Source: Eleusine coracana subsp. coracana (taxonomy: Eukaryota > Streptophyta > Magnoliopsida > Poales > Poaceae). Taken from it: a stretch of 64,000 nt of DNA. The position numbers were made by a program, and so were the translations under genes. Below are positions 25,500 to 35,386 of this stretch, piece after piece. The notes below the pieces were generated by a model, which was not told the origin of the DNA, did not search any database, and saw nothing but the letters and a program-made list of their open reading frames with translations. The first letter of the stretch is position 1; the number at the start of each line of letters is the position of its first letter. The stretch is from the NCBI GenBank assembly GCA_032690845.1, contig CM064427.1:9063501-9127500 (forward strand), written 5' to 3'.

Positions 25500-28148
25500 C
25501 TACCGAAGGAGAAGAGGCATCATCTTCTATCTCTGGAGAGGCAGGAGGAGTCGGTACAGCTGGATCGACGTCGACATTCTCAACCAGGGCTTGAGAGGTT
25601 TCTATCATCGAGTCCATTAGCAACTAACATTGGTCGACTGTCAATTTTGGGTTGAAGCCCTCCTTGATCTTGTCCAATGGTAGTTTAGGAGACCAAGATT
25701 GGCAAACAACCAACACTTGGTTCCTGGCCTCGGTTCCCACCCTCCTGGTATGTTTGGTGATCATTTCTGATGCATGCTCCAGCAAGTAATCAATGGAGTG
25801 CCCAGTCTGCTCAACTTGCTTCGCATGGATATAGTCTAGAGCTTTTTGAGTGCTGTAAGATAATACTGCAGACCGATTTCAAAATTAGAAGATAAAGTCT
25901 ACGAGATGGATGACAAAGACAATGGGGAAGAGCTTACTGGCAAGATTACATTTAAAGGCTTTTTTGGACCTTTTGGCTTGTTTCAACTTCTCCTCAGTCT
26001 CCTCTAGCTTTTTCTTCATTTGAGCGAGTTCAGAATCTCACTTACCACTTGATAAGGTCATTCTTTTTAGTGTTCAGAACTTCCAAATTCTTCTATTGAT
26101 TGGAAGTGATCTTCTCCAATTCTGTAATGGTTTCTTCATGAGGTTTATAAAACATATGGAGAAATCACACAAGACAGGAAGATTTGAAGATGTTTTACCT
26201 GCAAGATCATGACGGCTCTGCTGTAAAGATGTGGAAGCCTCCTTGTAACTGGCCTGCAGCTTGTCTAGTTGTTGCTGGGCTTTTGTGAGCTGCTGACCGG
26301 TAACTACAAACAACAACCAGTCAGAAATTTGATGAATTATTCACACAAAGAGGAGAATTCCAATACATACTGAAGCTTTCGGCCTCAAGGTACTCTATTC
26401 TAGTTTGCTTCTTCTCCACCAGAGCATATATTTTCTAGATAAGGGAGGCTGCTATGGTTAGATGCAACAATGACTTGATAAAGAAAAAGGCCTTGGTATC
26501 GATGTACCTTGGTAGCCTCTTGGTGTTGGTGGAGAATCTCCATATCTTCAGCTTTAGGCTGACCCAAAGGTTTATCGACTGACATGGACTTGTCCTTGAT
26601 GGGAGAAGGCACATTACCAGTTGAGGGCGAAGTGATGGTCTGTGGCGACAGCGCTGGAGTTGTTGGAATGTTCCTTGCTTCAGTCTACACTCTTGATGGC
26701 GTGGCCTCAGATTGTGGTGGGTCGGTCGGAAGAGGAGTAGGAGTCGACCGAGTGTCTTTAGACACTAGGACGCTGTGAGTCTCACTTGAACAAGTAGTAT
26801 GTATGTTCACTACAAGGCAAAATGTCAAAGACCAAACATACTTTGAATACACTTGATGAAGATTCGAAGATGTGAAGAAACTTACTCGGAGGCGTGTTTG
26901 ATCTTGATCTAACTGACTTTCTTCTTTAAAGAAGTAGTGTGCGAATCTGACCGCTTCCTCTTTGCGGCTTTGTCAACCTTCTTTGCCTCCCTGCATAATG
27001 CGCCACTTGGCTCGGGGGCTCTGACTGGCTTGATGGTCGGTCGGAGGGAGCAGGAGAGCGCTGACCGGTGTTTTGTAGGCGCTCCTCCTCGTCATCATCA
27101 TCATCCCCTAGGTATTGCCTTCTACGGTGAGCGAGCTTTTTTCCTCGTTGGCTTGTGAGGCGGAGATCGGTGGCAGGAGCAGCAGAGTTGCCAACATCAA
27201 CCATTTCGGTCTCGCGCACACCTGCTGATGAGCTTGACCCACCCAAGCCTGTCTGCGGTCGCATCTCAACATAATCCGGTCCCTCGGTATCGGTCGGAGG
27301 GAGCGAAGGGTGAGACACAAAAGTATCCGGAACCTAAAATTGAAGATCAACACATTATTCAAGTGGGATCATCCCACCAGGGCATAAATTAAAAACGCAA
27401 ATTCGAAGCTTACTCGGGCTCAATGAGTGCCTTTGTTATATGCCTTCGCGATTAAGGAGTGATCTTGAAGGGTGACTACTTCAAACATCTTATACAGACA
27501 AGACCGATGCAGAGTAGAGTTTGGTGGGTCCGGGACCTCCCTCGTATCATCATCGGTGGAATACAACCAGGCGGGGTGACTCTGCTTCTTGAGGGGTTGC
27601 ACTCGGTGCACTATAAAGCTCTTGGCTGTTGTGACACCGTCGATCCCTTCCTTCTTCAACTCCGTGATTTTCTTTAGCAGCTCAATCACCTGGGCATCAT
27701 TTATGTCCAGTTTCTCTTACCAGAGCGGTCGGTGGCTGGCCTTCGCACCAGTGAAGTCCACAAGAACAGAGGGAGGATTGTCACAGTTGAACCACTCCTC
27801 CCTCCAGTTTCTATTCCCCGTGTTCAGAAGCACGTTGATGTAGACATCCTTTTTGCGCAATTGGAAACCAACTCCCCCAATGGTGACTTGGTTTTCCTTT
27901 GTTGGCAGCGGTTGGAGGACGAAGAGATGGCAAACAAGACATAAGTGGGGCAAGACGCCCAAAAACCATGGTGTTCAATCGATGCGCGCCTGCTCCGGAA
28001 GGATGCCGTTGATCACCATGGTGTTCAAGTCCTTGGTGGAGATGTTGCTCTTCAGGAACTCTCGAAGATGGTCCAGGATCTTCAGCTCCGATGAGGAGGA
28101 CTCGGTGGCGGTGGCGGCCTTCTGTCCTTTGGAGAGTTTGCGCGGCAT
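25500..28148 (-). pseudogene. Antisense ORF of the Tat-type gypsy element (PF04195-like)
   Basis: On the minus strand an ATG at 28148 opens a frame (MPRKLSKGQKAATATESSS) that, across stops and frame changes, contains TIGGVGFQLRKKD, EEWFNCDNPPSV and HPAWLYSTDDDTREVPDPPN. These resemble the plant family annotated as putative gypsy-type transposon (PF04195). Further on come a charged Ser/Pro-rich section (27318-26930) and a Gln/Lys-rich probable coiled coil (26300-26080; QQLDKLQASYKEAS). The function of this protein is unknown. Several stops and intron-like gaps make the exact coding structure uncertain. Confidence 0.6.
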
Positions 28149-28639
28149 CTTGGTGGATCAACCCATCACGACGGATCTGGGAGCAGCACCCTAACCCTAG
28201 CAAAAGCTCGGGAGCTTGGAAATAGCGAGGGATGAGCGGCGGTTGGAAGAAATTGCTAACCCTAAACAATGGGAAGTAGGGGAGGCACGAGAGCAGAGGA
28301 GGCACGAAGAAGATGAAATTGCGAGAAATGGCGACGTGGACTTTGTGTCATCCTTCCCTTCCCATTTTATACCTTTGCTTTTTGACCTAGTCGCGAGGGG
28401 TCCATATGGACTGACATGGGCCACACAGTAGCAGGCTACCTATTTTGCTCATTAAATAATAAAGATAGGCAATATTCTTTAGAAAGAATTATTGCTAAAC
28501 AATTAAGCCTTGAGAGTTAATCTCAGGGGATTCTTTGATGAGAAGCAGTGGTAAATCCACTTAAAAATATTTTCATATCTATGTGATTTGATGATCATGT
28601 AGCAAAGGACTTGATGGTCATACGGGTATAAGTTTAACT

Positions 28640-28900
28640 TTTATGTTGCTGATTGATGTCAGTAATTTAATATAAATAATGAGCTTATTATAATATGAGT
28701 GACAATTTATTAAGAAAAAGCTATTTTATGATTGATGTCATTTTAACTTAGTACTGTATTATGCTTGATGTCATAAAATTTTATATGGGCCGTAACATGA
28801 TTGATGTCATGATAGTTTGGTCTATGAGTCACTCGGACTAGAGTGTATATCACTCGGCTTTCCTTTTAATCGGTCAGCATAATTGATGTTATGCCAACTA
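28640..28900 (+). repeat. Short scattered repeats before the gypsy 3' LTR
   Basis: TGATTGATGTCA or close variants occur at about 28650, 28729, 28762, 28798 and 28880. They lie between the antisense ORF and the LTR, a region known in Tat elements to be variable and repeat-prone. Confidence 0.5.
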
Positions 28901-29177
28901 ACCCTCTAATTTGATGATTAGAGGATAGATAATCTCAGACTTGATGGTTTAAGTGAATCATACACATTGCAATGTTAAGAGCTAATATTATTAGACCTGT
29001 GCATTATTTATTAGTCTCCAAATCTCCAAATTATACAAGAGTCGGGGGCTACACTTGATTAGGTGCACCTAGTCAGCGCACCAGATCTATTAGGAACTTC
29101 AGTCATAAGGTCTTCCTAATTTATGATCTGTTCACATAGATACTGAAGATCACTCGGCAAGTCACATCTCAAAATCA

Positions 29178-29196
29178 AAAAGCACTCGGGGGCTGC
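29178..29196 (+). other. Polypurine tract of the gypsy element
   Basis: The stretch AAAAAGCACTCGGGGGCTGC ends directly at the LTR start. ACTCGGGGGCTGC-type tracts recur in Tat-lineage elements as the primer site for plus-strand DNA synthesis. A similar GTCGGGGGCTACAC stretch at 29041 may be a second copy. Confidence 0.6.
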
Positions 29197-29587
29197 TGTA
29201 GAATACTTATCTTACCGGTATCCATAACTATGCTTAAGTCGGTAGACGACCGGGTGACCCACCAATAAGGGAACCGACCAAGTCGGCTTGGAGCGCAAGG
29301 AAATTAGAGATAGACTTTATATGTAAATCCTTATAGACTACGAGTAGGACTGTTCATGTACCCCCTGCCGACCGAATATATAAGGCAATAGGAACGTCCC
29401 ATCGAGGGGCACACGCGATACAACAATCGCACGACTTTATTGCAATACAAACCACAAAACACAAGACGTAGGTTTTTTACTCTCATTGAGAGGGCCCAAA
29501 CCTGGATAACTCGGCGTCTCACGCAACCATCGTAGTTCTTAACCTGACGTAGCCCCATAAATATATTGCCGAGATAAAGTCTCAACA
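29197..29587 (+). repeat. 3' LTR of the Tat-type gypsy element
   Basis: The 391-bp segment begins TGTAGAATAC and ends CTCAACA, with a TATATAAGG box near 29376. It is preceded by the polypurine tract and followed directly by GTTATGGATGCC, the CACTA ORF that copy B carries uninterrupted. The matching 5' LTR is missing, so target duplication (GTTAT would be the right copy) cannot be tested. Confidence 0.75.
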
Positions 29588-29589
29588 GT

Positions 29590-30323
29590 TATGGATGCCT
29601 TCTTACGTGGTTCGTCTTCATCCATGCAACCATCAGTCTCCATGCAATCAGAAACGGAGGACATCACTGAGGATACTCCTTATGAGTTGCATGTGCATGG
29701 CATTTCCAGGACAGACACTCATAACATGGATATCCCTCCCGGTTACGTGCGAGTCATCGTGTCGGAAATAGTCTCTGGCTATGAGGACAATGAGATTGAA
29801 TGATCCATACCTGAGGCTGGTATAGAAACTCTCCAAGATGCTCTCAGTTCTTTCATCGCTCTCAAAACAAGTTTCTCCATCCCCGTTGTCTTGGCATGGG
29901 TCCTTTCATGCGAGCCAGCCAATCACGGTAGGTGGACAACCGTCTCCTATGTTTGCAGCAGCTTTGGGCAACAAGCCCCAATCTCCTCATACGGAAGACG
30001 AATCGACTCACAATCCCATAATCTATAGTGACAATAAACCTCTTCCAGTCATTGTTGACGGTTCCATACAGGCTGTGACTGTTCAAGTCGAGCCTTCGCC
30101 TATTGTCGTCGAGCCTCCGTCAACAGCGGCTGTGATGGTTGAAGTTGAGGCTCAGGTAATTCAAGTCGAGCCTGCGCTAGTTGTTGTCAAGGCTCTAGTA
30201 ATCCCAAAGACAATTACCGGTTTTGACAACGAGCCAAAGGACCCAAAAGAAGAAAAAGATGTTGATAATTACTTGGCTGGATTGAAAAAGCGTCTAGCAA
30301 CCACCGATAAGCTAGTCTTGTAA
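29590..30323 (+). pseudogene. CACTA copy A accessory ORF, Pro/Val-rich segment
   Basis: Starts at MDAFLRGSSSSMQPS and is collinear with the minus-strand ORF of copy B (MDAFLRGSSTSTQPF). One frame break occurs near 29803. The second part (29838-30323) has VGGQPSP, low-complexity Val/Pro/Glu repeats and TGFDNEPKDPKE, also shared with copy B. In copy B this segment lies between the Transposase_24-like region and the peptidase region of the same gene. Its own role is unknown. Confidence 0.65.
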
Positions 30324-30329
30324 GATCTA

Positions 30330-31840
30330 GATCCTCAGGGTATATTGTCATACGACGATCAAATTTTGGACAATCCCGTGGACGATGTGAACTACTTGAA
30401 ATTCATATTCGGTAAGCCCCTCATATCAAATAACATGTACAAGAACCTGCCGTGGAAAGATGTGGAAGTTGCACGACTAGAACATGATGGCATCGAAGAA
30501 AGGGGTCTTCGTGATCACTTGTAACATTCCAGAAACGGTGTTCAACGAAGGATGCGGGGAACAAATATTACCTTTGCTTTGGGAGGATGTCCACTTAATA
30601 TTTCACCTAGGCAAGATGGACATCACCTTCATCACCTTGTGGTGCATGTAAGTGTCGCGTCTGATCTCCTTTTTTTTCAAGCACAAGTGAATATATTATC
30701 TTATGCTTTGTTTTTGTAGCATGAATTCCTTCTTGCAAAGAAAGATAGTCAATAGAAAAGATTGGAAGCTCGCCTGCATCACGCCTAACCGCATCAACCA
30801 AAGCAATATCAACCCAACCGTAGATCCGAAGAACCATCTAGATAAGACACTGACAGAGCTAGCTGAAATGAAGATGATCTTGACAATAGAAGCAAGGACT
30901 AGGGTTACAAATTACTTATACGACTGCTTCATGAAGTGGCAGGATAGAGAAGCGATTTTGGCCCCTTACAACTTCAAGTAAGTTGGACAGCTACTGTCTT
31001 CGTCATCTATCCTATATTGAAGTTAAATGTAATCATAATTAACTTTTTATTAACATTGTTGTAGTGATCATTGGATCTGTCTCATGATATTTTCCAAAGA
31101 AGGGTACCTTCTAGCGCTTGATAGTCTGGACGACAAGAAATTATACAATGACATTGTGAAACTCATAGATCGATAAGAAATTAGTCTATATATATATGAT
31201 TTGATGATGTTATATCATCTAATGATATGCTTTTCTTGATTGTTCAGTGCTTATGAGAAATATGTCAAAGCAGGAGGGTCATGTCATCCTAGAAGGAAAA
31301 ATAACATGTACTTTCATTATAAGTTTTGGGTAAGATTTATATGCATTTCATACATGTCCTTATCGTACTATCCATTCATATAATTCTCATAAGTGTAACC
31401 AACTTGTGTTCTCTAATTTATGGTGCCACAAGCAAATACGAGGAAGTGTAACCAACTTGTGGCTACTACACATGTGTGTTTTTGTCTAGCACTTCAACTT
31501 ACCTGACCCATATCATTGAGGAGTCTCAACAAGAGGTAAGTTTATTTTATTTATGTCCATTTTAATTTATTTTCAATTTTTAATATCTTATATATTAACA
31601 AACTCTGCTCATGTGACACAGAAAGTCACGAGGACAAAGGCACAATAGGCTACAATGATGAAAAGGAACGACGAGATCAGAAAGGGTATGAGTCCAAACG
31701 AACATGTTCACTTGAGTACAAATGTCATGTATCTAGTTGTAGCTTCTCTTTGTCGTTTTGTTTTGAGAGAGGTAATTAGTCTAGAAGAGAAGTATTTTGA
31801 TTTAAACGGTTTACCAGCAACAAAGCATAGCGCGCTGTGA
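30330..31840 (+). pseudogene. C48/Ulp1-like cysteine peptidase domain of CACTA copy A
   Basis: Exon-like blocks encode LGKMDITFITLWCM (about 30610), AILAPYNF (about 30955), DHWICLMIFPKEGYLLALDS (from 31065) and CGYYTCVF (from 31458). These fit the Ulp1/SENP fold with catalytic His (HW), Asp (LALDS) and Cys (CGYY) all present. Introns appear to separate the blocks. The domain occurs in several plant CACTA and Mutator-like elements, where a deSUMOylating role is suspected but not shown. The reading frame of the region 30320-30560 is broken. Confidence 0.65.
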
Positions 31841-32095
31841 GTGGGTTGGTTCGAAAGCATCATATGAGCCCAATGAGCTGAAGCAAGATGATGATTATGC
31901 ATTAGGATTCATATAAGACATTTTGTAATATGCATTGAATAACTAGCGTGTACATATATTGTGACTTTGATGAGATGTTATATATATTCTGTGATGACAT
32001 GCTCTAAATATTATGTGATGAGATGTTATAAATATTTTGAATGCAGATTCTGTGATTTTTGTGTATATATCATATTTCCATTTTTTTAAAAAAAT

Positions 32096-32336
32096 AAGTA
32101 GCAGCAGTTAAAGATGTCAACCACCGCTGTTACTCGAGCAATATAGCGGCGGTTAAAGATGTCAACCGCTCTAATACTCTAAAGCAATAGCGACAGTTGA
32201 CATCTTCAACCGTCGCTAAAAAGCCTTTTATAGCGACGGTTTATTTAGGTCTCAGACCACCCGCCACTACAAACGCTTATTTACAGCTGTGTTTGCTTTC
32301 TGGTGGGGTGACCTACCCACCGCTACAAACGCTTCC
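32096..32336. repeat. Subterminal repeats at the right end of CACTA copy A
   Basis: Units such as ATAGCGGCGGTTAAAGATG with TCAACCGCTC, and AGCGACAGTTGACATCTTC with AACCGTCGCT, form palindromes like those at the left end. The outer part (CAGACCACCCGCCACTACAAA) is closely matched by the complement of 36790-36820 in copy B, which fixes this as the homologous end. Confidence 0.7.
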
Positions 32337-32341
32337 ACGTG

Positions 32342-32715
32342 TATATATATAGGAAGCCTTTTATCTACTCCCAGGAGTAGCTACTTCCACGTATATATCT
32401 CACAATCTAGAGTATCATTACATACTTGAGATCTATAAATTAAGTATGTAGTCATACTAGAGGGTATGTGGACATATTTACTTTTTTTTATTAGGATACA
32501 TAAAGTATATACACATACTCACTTTTATGTAGCAGTAAATATGATATATGTTTATATGTTTATAACTAGAAGACTCTTTAAAACTTTTTCTGGTTATTAC
32601 TCTCAAAAATCTTGTTTTAAGTATGTGTACATACTCAAAATGATAAATGGGTATGAACACATACCCAAGATGAATTTTTCAATGTGGGAGTAACTACACT
32701 TGGGAGTAGAATGAA
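32342..32715 (-). mobile_element. MITE family copy 1 (inverted relative to the next two)
   Basis: About 370 bp flanked by TA repeats, AT-rich and non-coding. One end reads AGGAAGCCTTTTATCTACTC and the other (complement) starts near TTCTACTCCCAAGTGTAGTT. The two ends are imperfect inverted repeats sharing CTACTC, GTAG and TACT words. Its sequence is nearly the reverse complement of the copy at 32998-33375. No superfamily could be assigned. Confidence 0.6.
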
Positions 32716-32716
32716 A

Positions 32717-32717
32717 A

Positions 32718-32755
<38 letters not shown>

Positions 32756-32780
32756 ATATATATATATATATATATATATC
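32717..32780. repeat. (CTAT)n and (TA)n microsatellite
   Basis: About nine units of CTAT run directly into about eleven units of TA, placed exactly between two MITE copies. Confidence 0.95.
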
Positions 32781-32941
32781 GTCATACTTCATGTATCCCA
32801 ACAAAAAAAAAGTGAGTATGTCCATATATCCTCTAGTATGACTACATACTTAATTTATAAACCTCAAGTATGTACTAATACTCTCTAGATTGTGAGATAT
32901 ACAAGTGAGAGTAGCTACTCCTGGGAGTAGAAAAAAGGCTT

Positions 32942-32945
<4 letters not shown>
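32781..32945 (+). mobile_element. MITE family copy 2 (right half only)
   Basis: Matches the right half of the 32998-33375 copy, from GTGAGTATGTCCATATATCC to the terminal GGAGTAGAAAAAAGGCTTCC. The left half is absent and a (TA)n tract borders it on both sides. Confidence 0.6.
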
Positions 32946-32992
<47 letters not shown>

Positions 32993-32997
32993 ATATA
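32946..32997. repeat. (TA)n microsatellite
   Basis: About 50 bp of TA repeats with two TTTATA interruptions, between MITE copies 2 and 3. It fits insertion into TA-rich targets or growth of the target repeat. Confidence 0.9.
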
Positions 32998-33369
32998 GGG
33001 AAAATCCATTCTACTCTTAGGTGTAGTTACTCTCATGTTAAAAAATCCACTTTGGGTATGTGTTCATACCCAGTTATCATTTTGAGTATGTACATAGACT
33101 TAAAATAAAATTTTAGAGAGTGTTAACCATAAAAAATTTTCAATGGTCTTCTAGTTATAAGCATATGAACATATATCGTATTTACTGCTATGTAAAAGTG
33201 AGTATGTCCCTATACTTCATATATTGTAATAAAAAAAGTGAGTATGTCTATATATCTTATAGTATGACTATATACTTAATTTACAAATCTCAAGTATGTA
33301 GTGATACACTCTAGATTGTGAGATATATACGTGAGAGTAGCTACTCCTAGGAGTAGGAAAAAAGCTTCC

Positions 33370-33375
<6 letters not shown>
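32998..33375 (+). mobile_element. MITE family copy 3 (full length)
   Basis: Begins AGGGAAAATCCATTCTACTC and ends GGAGTAGGAAAAAAGCTTCC, with inverted-repeat ends of about 40 bp. The interior repeats the word AGTATGT in both directions (for example TGGGTATGTGTTCATACCCA). Followed by (TA)n and a (GA)n tract at 33383-33402. Confidence 0.6.
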
Positions 33376-33402
<27 letters not shown>

Positions 33403-33485
33403 GCATCATTCTTAAATGTGTGATTTAATCACCATACACAAACAGTAGCAATTTTTGCTAAACTGCATCAAAACATCACACTTTA

Positions 33486-33552
33486 AGACCCTATTTGGTA
33501 GGGATTCTTGAAGTGCTTCTACAAATTCTAAAAAAAAAGCCCTACCAAACTA
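33486..33552. other. hAT-MITE-like terminus hosting the miniature LTR element
   Basis: CCCTATTTGGTAGGGATTCT and, inverted, GCCCTACCAAACT resemble ends of plant hAT-type MITEs. A related end (complement GCCTATTTAGTAGAGCTTTT) occurs at about 34519-34538 on the other side of the LTR element. The word GAAGTGCTTCTAC appears on both sides (33509 and 34341). The LTR element may therefore have inserted into an older hAT-type MITE. Confidence 0.35.
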
Positions 33553-34326
33553 TGGTTAGTCTGGCCTAGGTGAGGTTGGAAAAGCATGACACACCGACCC
33601 GATTCTAGATACGCAACCCGAACCCGCAGTCTTAGCACCACAACTCTGACAGAGCGACACACCGATCCGATTTCAGATACGCATGATATGGCCCCGCAAT
33701 CTTAGCATCGCAACTCTGACACACCCACTCGGGGAAAGGCCCAATCGCACTAAAAGACTAGTCCAATAGAGGAAGGGTGACTCTCTCTTTTAAGGTGGAT
33801 TTCTCCTCCTAAGCTAAGCTAAATAAGGTGGGATTATTCAGAAGCTCACACGGTCGTCGGCCGACTACAACTAGGCCACTTGGCTTATTTATTGCGTCTT
33901 TGCCAACGGATAATAATGGAGGATGTCCTTATCATTCTCCCCTTCTTAACAAGGGCCCAGCTTTGATACCAAATAATTATTTCGGCCCAGGAGGGGTTGG
34001 AAAAGCATAACACACCGACTCGATTTTAGATACACAATCCGAACCCGCAATCTTAGCACTATAACTCTGGCAGCACGACAGACCGATCCGGTTTCAGATA
34101 CGCATGATATGGCCCCCGCAATCTTAGCATCGTAACTCGGTCACACCCACTCGGGGAAAGACCCAATCGCCTTAAAAGACTAGTCCAATACGGGAAGGGT
34201 GGCTCTCTCTTTTAAGGTGGATTCCTCCTCCCAAGTTAAGCTAAGGAACGTTGCATTATTCACTTGGCCACTTGGCCCATTTATTGCATCTTTGCCAGCG
34301 GGTAATAATGGAAGATGTCCTGATCA
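33553..34326 (-). mobile_element. Miniature LTR retrotransposon (TRIM/SMART-like), 39-bp internal domain
   Basis: Two direct repeats read on the minus strand: LTR 34326-33974 (353 bp, starts TGATCAGGACATC) and LTR 33934-33553 (382 bp, starts TGATAAGGACATC, ends GACTAACCA). The only sequence between them (33973-33935) opens with TTGGTATCAAAGC, close to the initiator-Met tRNA primer site TGGTATCAGAGC. It ends with the purine tract AAGAAGGGGAGAAT just before the second LTR. Flanks are AACTA (33548-33552) and AACTG (34327-34331), a 4/5 match for a 5-bp target duplication. There is no coding capacity, so proteins from other elements would be needed. The LTRs differ by a gap of about 35 bp and many transitions, so it is old. 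Confidence 0.75.
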
Positions 34327-34884
34327 AACTGTTTCAAAAGAAGTGCTTCTACGTCCTCTCCTTAAGGAACACTTCTCTAGATAATATTAGGAGCCAAAAG
34401 CCATAAAAACATAGCTTTTTATGCCTTCTCTGCTCAATTTTACATTGGATCACAAAAGAAGCATTTTTCTCAAATATTTTAAAAAGTACCTTTTTATAGA
34501 TAATCTATTTTTTTTAAAAAGCTCTACTAAATAGGCATAACATTTTAGAGAAACCGTAGTCTGTTAATATAAATGTTCACAAAAAAAAACACTCGTTATA
34601 AGCAAGTTCCAGGAAGGATACCATACTTTTGTACACATTTGAGCAATGTCATTTCACCTTTGTGAGCCAAATAAGCAGGACATCTCATAGGATGCCCAAG
34701 CAATAACTTAGATGAGATGTTTTGATCATAACATGTTTAGAAATGGGATCATTATTCACCGCATTTTAGTATGGTTGGGACCCATATGCTAATGTCAAGA
34801 AACAGTAATTCTGCATGTACCTTCAACCCTTCTCACTCGCAAGTAGAAGGAACGAAAAGTTAGACAAAAAAAAAAGGAAAATAT

Positions 34885-35386
34885 GTCTGAGAGACACTGA
34901 GAAATGATGGTTTTGTTCACAACATTCTTACAATTGCATTTTTGTCTGTGACACGCTACGATTTTAGGTGCTCTCGTCTATAGCACACTATTATCATTTA
35001 ACAATTATTTTCAGCTTTTTTATCCCAATACACAAAATACATTGAAATTTGAATCTTTGCACTTAGATTCTCTATTAATAAAAAATAAAGCTAGATTTTT
35101 TCTAATTGTTTACATGAATTGATCATTATTTTAATATTTAATTTATGGAGCAAACCATGCCAACAATAACAAAAAAATGTGTCCCTATTTTTTAGTAATA
35201 GAGAATGCAATAGAGAATGTAAAAATTTAAATTTCAATATATTTTGTGTAAAAAAGTTAAAAATAATTATTAAATGGTCATAGTGTGCCACAGACGAGAG
35301 CAACCAAAATCGTAGTGTATTGCAGATAAAAACACGTTTATAAGTGTGTCATAGGCGAAGCCATCATTTCTCAATGTCTCTCAGAC
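34885..35386. mobile_element. 502-bp foldback element with long inverted repeats
   Basis: Left GTCTGAGAGACACTGAGAAA is complementary to right TTTCTCAATGTCTCTCAGAC. Pairing continues with gaps for about 190 bp per arm, including GTGTGCCACAGACGAGAGC on the right against GCTCTCGTCTATAGCACAC on the left, and GAATCTTTGCA-type AT-rich inner parts. The loop is about 110 bp and AT-rich, with no coding frame. Whether this is a MITE (Mutator-like long-TIR type) or a foldback transposon is open. Confidence 0.75.

Larger units (their letters stand above)
22258..29587 (+). mobile_element. Truncated Ty3/gypsy retrotransposon, Tat lineage, 3' part with 3' LTR
   Basis: The fragment starts inside reverse transcriptase, just before the catalytic YFDD motif. 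It continues through RNase H and integrase (to about 24870), a spacer, an antisense ORF (28148 down to about 25500), a repeat-rich stretch, a polypurine tract and one LTR. The 5' LTR, gag, protease and first half of RT are absent. An antisense ORF between pol and the 3' LTR is characteristic of the Tat lineage (Grande, Retand, RIRE2). Right of the LTR the CACTA ORF begins directly, so the element sat inside copy A, and a deletion then removed both its own 5' part and adjoining CACTA DNA. Confidence 0.8.
21232..32336 (+). mobile_element. CACTA DNA transposon, copy A, internally deleted and invaded by a gypsy element
   Basis: The left end reads CACTACCATAAATAGGG, a CACTA-type terminus. It is followed by GC-rich subterminal repeats and a leader matching copy B (21880-22150 against the complement of about 43440-43220). 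The right end (to about 32336) has the same subterminal sequence as the distal end of copy B, but its outermost bases are lost where an AT-rich MITE begins. Only about 3.7 kb is CACTA sequence, because 22258-29587 is a gypsy fragment. The transposase genes kept in copy B are missing here. Remaining coding parts are the Pro/Val-rich ORF and the C48-like peptidase. Confidence 0.8.
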
